NCBI GenBank assembly: GCA_963781785.1
Contig: CAWAHD010000005.1
Coordinates: forward strand, 620,001-684,000
DNA from: CAWAHD01 sp963781785
GTDB taxonomy: Bacteria; Planctomycetota; Planctomycetia; Isosphaerales; Isosphaeraceae
Reading direction: 5' to 3'
Length of the DNA stretch: 64,000 nt
In this document: positions 58,320 through 64,000 of the stretch, one piece after another
Position numbering within the stretch: position 1 is the stretch's first letter
Layout of the letters: the number at the start of each line of letters is the position of its first letter
Made by a program: the position numbers and the translations under genes
The notes under the pieces: generated by a model
Told to the model about the DNA's origin: nothing
Database searches by the model: none
The model's input: the letters and a program-made list of their open reading frames with translations, nothing else

Positions 58320-61300
58320 GGACCTCCGGTCGAGGAAGGTGCGGGCCCCGGCGCATGACCGCCATCAGGGGACGGGCGGTGTTCGTCCGCTTGCGGCTGT
58401 GACGAGGCCGAATCGGAAGCGCCTTCTTCATCGGACATGCTCTCGCCGGCGGCGGTCGCCGGGACGAAATGCTCGCTGTCGGGATCGTCCGGATGAATCG
58501 ACGGCGACACGGCCTTCTTCTTGCCGATCACGATCGCGAAGATTGACGGGACGACTAGCAAGGTGGCGACCGTCGACATCACCAGCCCGCCGATCACCGC
58601 GCGGCCGAGCGGGGCCTGCATCTGGCTCCCTCGCTCCAAGGCCAGCGCCATCGGCACCATGCCCGTGGTCATCGCGCAGGCCGTCATCAGGATCGGCCGC
58701 ATACGCTCGCTGGCACCGATCACGGCCGCCTCCGCCGACGTCTTTCCGGCCTTCCAGTGATCGTTGGTAAAAGCCACGAGCATGACCGAGTTCGAAACCG
58801 AGACGCCCAGGCTCATGATCGAGCCCATGAACGACTCGATGTTCAGAGAGGTGTTGGTCACGTAGAGGATGATCGCGATGCCGGCCAAGACTCCCGGCAC
58901 GGCGCTGATCGATATCAGGGCCAGGCGCAGCGACTGGAAATAGGCGGTCAAGAGCACGAGGATCACGAACACGGCGACCCCCAGCCCGATCCCGAGCGAC
59001 TCGAACATCTCGTCCATCGGCGGGAGCTGGCCCATGGTCTCGACCCGCACGCCGCGGGGCGGATCACCGACGGCGGCGAGCGCCTGGGCGACCTGCCGCG
59101 ACGCCCGGCCCATGTCTTCGCCCTCGACATTCGCGGTCAGCGTCAGGTAGCGCTGCGACATGTCGCGGTCGATCTCGCCGGGCCGCACGCCCCTCTCGAC
59201 CGTCGCCACGTCGCGGATCATCAGGTTGACCAGCGGGTTGACCGATTCCACCGGCAAGGTCTCGATGTCTTCCGGCTTGTCGATCCGCAACGGCGGTATC
59301 TGGAGCTGGACCAGGTAGTCGAAGCCCGTCTTCACGTCGATCCAGTAGTTGAGCGAGGCGAAGCGGGTCGACGCCGTCGCCATGACGATGGCATGGGCCA
59401 CGTCCGAGACCTTGGCGCCGGAGAGCCCCGCCTTCTCGCGGTCGATGGTGACCTCGACCGTCGGGTAGTCGAGCGACTGCACGAACTCGACGTCGCGGAG
59501 GAACGGGATGCGCCTCATGTTGGCCGCGATCTTTTCCGCGTGCTGCCGCACCAGCTTCAGATCGGTGCCGACAATCCGGACCGCGATCGGCGTCAGCGAG
59601 CCGAAGCTCATGACCTTGGTCACCATATCGCCCGGCTCGAAACCGAAGGTCGACAACTTCGCTTGCTTCTCCGCCTCCTCCTTGGCCAGGCCACCCTGCT
59701 CCAGCCGCTTGGCCAGCCAGGGAATCACCCGCTCGGGCAGGACCTTGCGCAGCCGCTCGCGGAACTCGTCGAGCTTGATCCCGCTGTCCTCGGTGAGCGC
59801 GACCCGCAACTGGCCGTCGTCGGGCCCGCGCATGAACAGGACCATGTTGTCGATGCCGAAGTTCGTGGCGACCTGGCCGACGTAGCCCATCGTGATCTTC
59901 ATATGCTCGGGCGTTGCCTCGCGCTCGATCTCCTCCAAGCACTTGATCGCCATCTGCCGCGTCAACTCGAAGTTCGAGCCGGGCGGCGGCCGGAACCGCA
60001 GCACGAATTCCCCCGAATCGATCTGCGGGAACAGCTCGGTGCCGACCTGCAACCCAACCAGCCAGAGGACCAGGCCGCACGCCCCGAGATAGCCCGGCAC
60101 CACAAGCCAGCGCAGGCGGACGAGCCAGGTCACAACCTTGGTATAGACATCGAGAAACCGGTCGAACAGCCCGGGCTTATTGCCATGCCCCTTGTTCTTG
60201 ACCATGTGCACGCACAGGATCGGTACGAACATGATCGTGAGCAGGTACGCCGAGATCATGGCGAACCCGACCGCCAGGGTCAGCGGCATGAACAGCGACC
60301 GGAGCGGGTCCTTCATGATGAACGCCGGGGTGAATACGGACAGGATGCATAACAGTGCCAGCAGGATCGGCACGGCCGTGGCGTTGGCCGCGCCGAGCAC
60401 CGCCCTGGCGATCTTGGGCGTTTGCCCCATCTGCACATGCAAGTTCTCGATGTTCACCGTCGACATATCGACGAGGATGCCGATCGACAGCGCCATGCCG
60501 CCCAGCGACATGATGTTGATCGTGTTGCCCGTCAGCCAGAGTCCGACGAACGACCCCATGAGCGCGAGCGGGATGTGTGGCCACGACGACGAGCATGCTC
60601 CTCAAGTCGCCGAGGAACAGGAGGATCATGAGTCCGGTCAAGCCCGCGCCAATCAAACCTTCTGTAGCCACGCTCTCGACGGCCGCCACCACGGTGGGCG
60701 ACTCGTCGAACTCGAAATTGATCGAGACGTCCTTGGGGACGGCGTCGCGGAACATCTTCATCGACTTGTGGACGTCGGCCACCACGGTCAAGGTCGATCC
60801 CGTGTCTTTCTTGATGATCGGCAGATAGACCGCGTTCTTGCCGTTCACGAGCGCGTATCCATAGGTGATGTCGACGTAGTCCTGGATGGTCGCCACGTCG
60901 CGGAGGTAGACGTTCCGCTCGAGCCGGAGCGGAATATCGCCCAGCTTCTGGATGTCGACCACCGTCGCGTTGTTGGCGACCATCGGCATCGAGTCGTTGA
61001 TGTAGACGTTCCCCGCGGGGATGACGGTGTTCCCCGTCGCCAGGGCATCAATGACCTGCTGCGGCGTCAGGTTGTAGTCCAGGAGCTTGTGCGGGTCGAC
61101 GTTGACGACGATCGACCGCATGTTCGGGCCGAACGGCGAGATCGCCACCGTGCCGGGGACGTTTTTCTGCACCAGCGGCCGGATGACATTATTGGCCAGG
61201 TCCCCCATCGCCCCCAGCGAGGTGACGTCGCTCTCGAACACCAGGTAGCCGACCGGGACGCTGCCGGAGTCCATCCGCATGATCATCGGCGGCAAGGTCC

Positions 61301-61703
61301 CCTTGGGCATCCACGACATCGCCCGGTCGGACATCGCCACGACCTGGGCCATCGCCTGGCCCATGTCAGTGCCGGGGAAGAACGAGAGCTCGCACAAGGC
61401 CACCTGCTGAATGTTCCGGGTATTGATATCCTTGATGCCATCAACGTACTGGAAATACAACTCGAGCTCATTGACGATGAAGCCCTCCATCTGGTCGGGG
61501 CTCATGCCGATGTAATCGAGGAAGACGTAGATCTTCGGGACGTTCAGCGACGGGAAGATATCCACACGCATCCGGTTGAGGCCCAGAAGGCCGCCGCTGA
61601 TCAGGGCCACGACCAGCATCAGGGTCGTGACTGGGCGCCTCATGGCGAAGCCGGTCGGATTCACAGTCCACACTCCCTGTCTGCTGCGAAACCGCCGCAT
61701 CAT
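58316..61703 (-). CDS. RND efflux permease (AcrB/MMPL superfamily), frameshifted near 60582
   Basis: A proton-driven inner-membrane pump of the HAE/HME type, about 1,129 codons. It has the N-terminal TM1 (TTLMLVVALISGGLLGLNRMRVDIFPSLNVPKIYV), first porter domain, TM2-6 (GLIGAGLTGLMILLFLGDLRSMLVVVA; then IPLALMGSFVGLWLTGNTINIMSLGGMALSIGILVDMSTVNIEN), TM7 onward and a hydrophilic tail. TM4 has a single Asp (LVDMST) where AcrB has two. One extra base near 60582 breaks the frame. Substrate unknown. It overlaps neighbours on both sides by four bases, so it is one operon with the two adaptors and the 61700 gene. Confidence 0.92.
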
Positions 61704-62740
61704 TGTTCAGGACGGCTCGGCCCTTGGTCCGTCGCGTTGCTTGCTGTGCTGCCGCATACCGAAAGTGTGGGTGCGGCGGTCCTGGCGAGAGGGGTGAGAC
61801 TGAGGATCCGGCCGCCGAGCGAGTCAGCTTGCGCCGCGTCAATGCGTTCCCGCAGAGTCTTGAGTTCCTCCATGAGGGTCGTCAGTCGATTGTCGAACTG
61901 TCGGTGCGCCGCCTGCAGCGCGGCGACGTCGGCCATCGCATGAGTCAACTCGCTCATCTTGATCTGCATTGTTCGCAGTGCCGGAGGCGTCGCGTCCGTG
62001 GGCTGGATCACGCCGTTTACCCGCTCACGCAATTGGTCGACACGCTGCGACAGGTCTTTGATCTGGTGCTTGAGTATATCCCCATCCTTGGACGACGAGA
62101 CGCCCGGGATCGAATTCGTGGTCGACGCCTGCGCGCTCGACTCCTTGCCCGACTGCTTACTTTCCCCACCGCCGGCCTTCTCTTTTGAGCCCGACTCCTT
62201 CTTCGAGCTCGAGTCGCTCTTGCCCTGGGACCCTTCCGCCGACGATCCCTGGGACTTCGGCCCGAAAAAGTACGTGTAGCCCATCGCGCCGATCATACTG
62301 CAAACCAAGGCAACGCCCGCCGTGATCAGGAGGTTCTTCATCATCGAAGGCTGCTGTTGCCGAGATCGTTCATCGCCACGATGTTCTTGATCCTGCCCAC
62401 GTTCTCCATCATGCTGGGGAGTCTCTTGACCGGCTCGATTCTTGGTTCGGCCGTTCTCTTCCGGAGGGCGGTCGTGTGAATTGCCGTATTTCTTGTCAGC
62501 GAAGACCGACCGGACTCCCGTGGCGGCGAGCAGGTCCGACTCGCTCACCTGGGTCGTCTCGATGCTGCTCGTGACGTCCGGCTGTAGCCTCCGGTCCGAC
62601 AGGTGCTCGACCACCTTGTCAATGACGGGATTCGTGGTATCGATGGTCATTCGCGCCGGTGCCTCGTGAGGAGGCTCAGCCGTCTCTGAATGCTCGCTAT
62701 CGTGATGTCGGGGTTCGTCGGTCGAATCGGACTTGTCCAT
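61700..62740 (-). CDS. Membrane-anchored coiled-coil protein of unknown function
   Basis: 346 residues. A hydrophilic N-terminus (MDKSDSTDEPRHHDSEHSE) with His/Glu/Arg-rich stretches, one membrane helix at about 135-157 (LLITAGVALVCSMIGAMGYTYFF), a Ser/Lys/Gly-rich spacer, and a coiled-coil region (LKHQIKDLSQRVDQLRERVNGV; HRQFDNRLTTLMEELKTLRERID). No family recognised. It overlaps the RND start by four bases and heads the efflux operon, so it may assist or regulate the pump. The spacer upstream (62741-62853) is unusually AT-rich. Confidence 0.7.
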   Translation of the reverse strand: MDKSDSTDEPRHHDSEHSETAEPPHEAPARMTIDTTNPVIDKVVEHLSDRRLQPDVTSSIETTQVSESDLLAATGVRSVFADKKYGNSHDRPPEENGRTKNRAGQETPQHDGERGQDQEHRGDERSRQQQPSMMKNLLITAGVALVCSMIGAMGYTYFFGPKSQGSSAEGSQGKSDSSSKKESGSKEKAGGGESKQSGKESSAQASTTNSIPGVSSSKDGDILKHQIKDLSQRVDQLRERVNGVIQPTDATPPALRTMQIKMSELTHAMADVAALQAAHRQFDNRLTTLMEELKTLRERIDAAQADSLGGRILSLTPLARTAAPTLSVCGSTASNATDQGPSRPEQ

Positions 62741-62853
62741 CGGTTTGTGCCTCGTGAGCGTCGTTATAAGGCCAACAGTGTTTTAAATATGAACGCATGA
62801 TTTTTAATAAATTCACAAAGTGAGAGCGCTTCAGGACTTTCATCCGGGATCGC

Positions 62854-63744
62854 TCACCGGCCGTTTCCAGTCGCCGTTGCCGGAGTTGGCCCGGCGCCGG
62901 TCACCTTCTCGGATTGGTCCGGCGGCTTCATTCCCGGGGATGCGTCCTCGGGTTGCCGATCGACCTGGGCGCCGGCGCCGTCCCGGCCGTGCTTCAGGAA
63001 CGGCCCCAAAAGTTCGAGCGGCAATGGGAAGATGATCGTGGAATTCTGATCCGAGGCCACGTCCGCGAGAGCCTGGAGGTAGCGCATCTGCATCGCCATG
63101 GGGTAGGGAGTGATGATCTGGGCGGCTTGCCGGAGTTTGTCGGCGGCCTGGAACTCCCCCTCGGCGTTGATGACTTTGGCGCGCCGTTCGCGTTCGGCCT
63201 CCGCCTGGCGGGCCATCGACCGCTTCATCGGCTCGGGCAAATCCACGTCCTTGACCTCCACGACCGAGACTTTCACCCCCCACGGTTCTGTGTGCCCATC
63301 GATGATCTCTTGCAAGCGGCGGTTCACTTTGTCCCGCTCCGTCAAGAGGTCGTCGAGTTCCGCTTGGCCCAGCGTGCTGCGCAACGTCGTCAAGGCCACC
63401 TGGGAGGTGGCGAACAAGAAATCGGCCACTTCCAGAACCGATCGCATTGGATCCACGACCCGGAAATAGAGCACGGCATTGACACGGACCGAGACGTTAT
63501 CCCGTGTGATAATGTCCTGAGGCTCGATGACTTTCGTGATGGTCCGCAAGTCCACGCGCATCATGCGATCGACCGGCCAGAAGACCAGGATCAACCCCGG
63601 TCCCTTCGGGTCGGGCATGACTCGGCCCAGTCGGAAGACAACCGTGCGCTCGTATTCGTTCAGGATGCGGATGCAGGAGAGCAGGTACACGGCGACCAGT
63701 GCCACGGCGCTCCCCAAGACCAATGCGATCTCGACGATCAACAT
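62854..63744 (-). CDS. SPFH/band 7 protein (slipin)
   Basis: A 296-residue stomatin-like membrane scaffold protein. N-terminal hydrophobic anchor (MLIVEIALVLGSAVALVAVYLLSCI), SPFH domain (ILNEYERTVVFRLGRVMPDPKGPGLILVFWPVDRM; IEPQDIITRDNVSVRVNAVLYFRV), coiled coil (MARQAEAERERRAKVINAEGEFQAADKL) and a Pro-rich tail. A GGGAGG site precedes the ATG. Slipins often pair with NfeD proteases, but none is seen on the available side. The long upstream frame to 63960 is shadowed by the leader element and a possible uORF. Confidence 0.92.
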   Translation of the reverse strand: MLIVEIALVLGSAVALVAVYLLSCIRILNEYERTVVFRLGRVMPDPKGPGLILVFWPVDRMMRVDLRTITKVIEPQDIITRDNVSVRVNAVLYFRVVDPMRSVLEVADFLFATSQVALTTLRSTLGQAELDDLLTERDKVNRRLQEIIDGHTEPWGVKVSVVEVKDVDLPEPMKRSMARQAEAERERRAKVINAEGEFQAADKLRQAAQIITPYPMAMQMRYLQALADVASDQNSTIIFPLPLELLGPFLKHGRDGAGAQVDRQPEDASPGMKPPDQSEKVTGAGPTPATATGNGR

Positions 63745-63746
63745 GG

Positions 63747-63842
63747 CTAAACCTCCCAAAATTGGTTGCTGGTGCGCAGTTCCTCGCAAGGTGTGGCCGC
63801 CAAGGCGATGTGTCGCGCCCGGGCCGAATCGGATTTGTCCAC
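63747..63842 (-). CDS. Possible 31-residue upstream ORF in the slipin leader
   Basis: A GTG start (63842) preceded by a GAGGA box begins VDKSDSARARHIALAA and ends with TAG two bases before the slipin ATG. The first six residues match the start of the 346-residue protein at 61700-62740 (MDKSDS), and the DNA around both starts is similar (CTCACGAGG...GGACAA...TCCGATTCG). It could be a coupling leader peptide or the scar of a duplication. Confidence 0.35.
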   Translation of the reverse strand: MDKSDSARARHIALAATPCEELRTSNQFWEV

Positions 63843-63885
63843 CGATTCGTTCCTCGTGAGTTTGATCATCTGTGGCCCACGCAAG

Positions 63886-63991
63886 AAAAAAAGCCGGCGT
63901 GGTGGAACACCCTGAGGTATTCGACCACGCCGGCTTACTCGTGAACGAGCCCCCCGGCAAAGCCGGATTGCCCTTTATCTAGTCGTCCGAC
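63886..63991 (-). ncRNA. Conserved 106-nt leader element with intrinsic terminator, copy 2
   Basis: The same element as 48705-48811, read on the minus strand: GTCGGACGACTAGATAAAGG, a CCGGC-TTT-GCCGG hairpin, GAGTAAGCCGGCGTGGT, a changed loop, then ACCACGCCGGCTT and a T-run. Its last base is 141 bases from the slipin ATG. Its promoter, if any, lies beyond the window edge. Loop positions differ from copy 1 while both stems are kept. Confidence 0.6.
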
Positions 63992-64000
63992 GAAATTCGC

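Overview
The window is high-GC bacterial DNA (roughly 65% G+C by eye) that reads as a member of the Planctomycetota, most likely near the Isosphaeraceae. The evidence is the PSCyt1/DUF1549/DUF1553 protein paired with a DUF1501 protein, an LEPR-XLL motif on a subtilase, prepilins with long low-complexity tails, a PEP-CTERM-like protein, and tetrahydromethanopterin (H4MPT) C1-carrier genes in a bacterium. The genus is inference.

Layout. 0-9.5 kb: a minus-strand secretion/pilus block (two prepilins, GspF, GspE, PilT, a second PilB/GspE-type ATPase). 9.3-15 kb: a repeat-rich hypothetical gene, an island of hairpin repeats and an LEPR-XLL subtilase. 15.7-19.3 kb: a secreted anchored protein, purM, a cytochrome c'-like protein and a lipoate ligase. 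19.4-25.3 kb: the complete 2-oxoglutarate dehydrogenase complex (sucA, sucB, lpd), which the lipoate ligase can plausibly serve, then tRNA-Ser(GCT). 25.8-31.8 kb: a CAP-domain protein and the PSCyt1/DUF1501 pair. 31.8-46.2 kb: an H4MPT/methanofuran-type cofactor region (MfnE-like kinase, MfnF-like protein, two ATP-grasp ligases, HisA-like protein, pterin synthase, CitG-like protein, Mch). Embedded in it are secreted TPR-HEAT proteins, two of which end in Hint (intein-like) domains. 46.2-48.5 kb: a sulfatase-modifying-factor-type protein and a ROK kinase. 48.7-64 kb: a stress/sugar/efflux block (two glycine-zipper stress proteins, mannose-6-phosphate isomerase, HAD phosphatase, GH130 enzyme, transketolase, an RND pump with two adaptors, a slipin).

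Three things stand out. First, a 106-107 nt element ending in an intrinsic terminator occurs twice (48705-48811 on plus, 63886-63991 on minus). The copies align without gaps at about 79% identity, and each lies about 140 nt upstream of the first gene of the unit it faces. This is the best candidate here for an undescribed regulatory RNA. Second, several families of short palindromic or tandem repeats sit at gene ends, provide stop codons, form inverted pairs around spacers, and have entered the reading frame of sucB as a four-copy linker. Third, secreted TPR-HEAT-Hint proteins occur as a tandem pair, one with the catalytic residues and one without.

Caution: at least twelve genes carry single-base frameshifts while the protein sequence stays well conserved on both sides. 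Uncorrected indels in the assembly are the simplest explanation. For these genes the coordinates span all frames.
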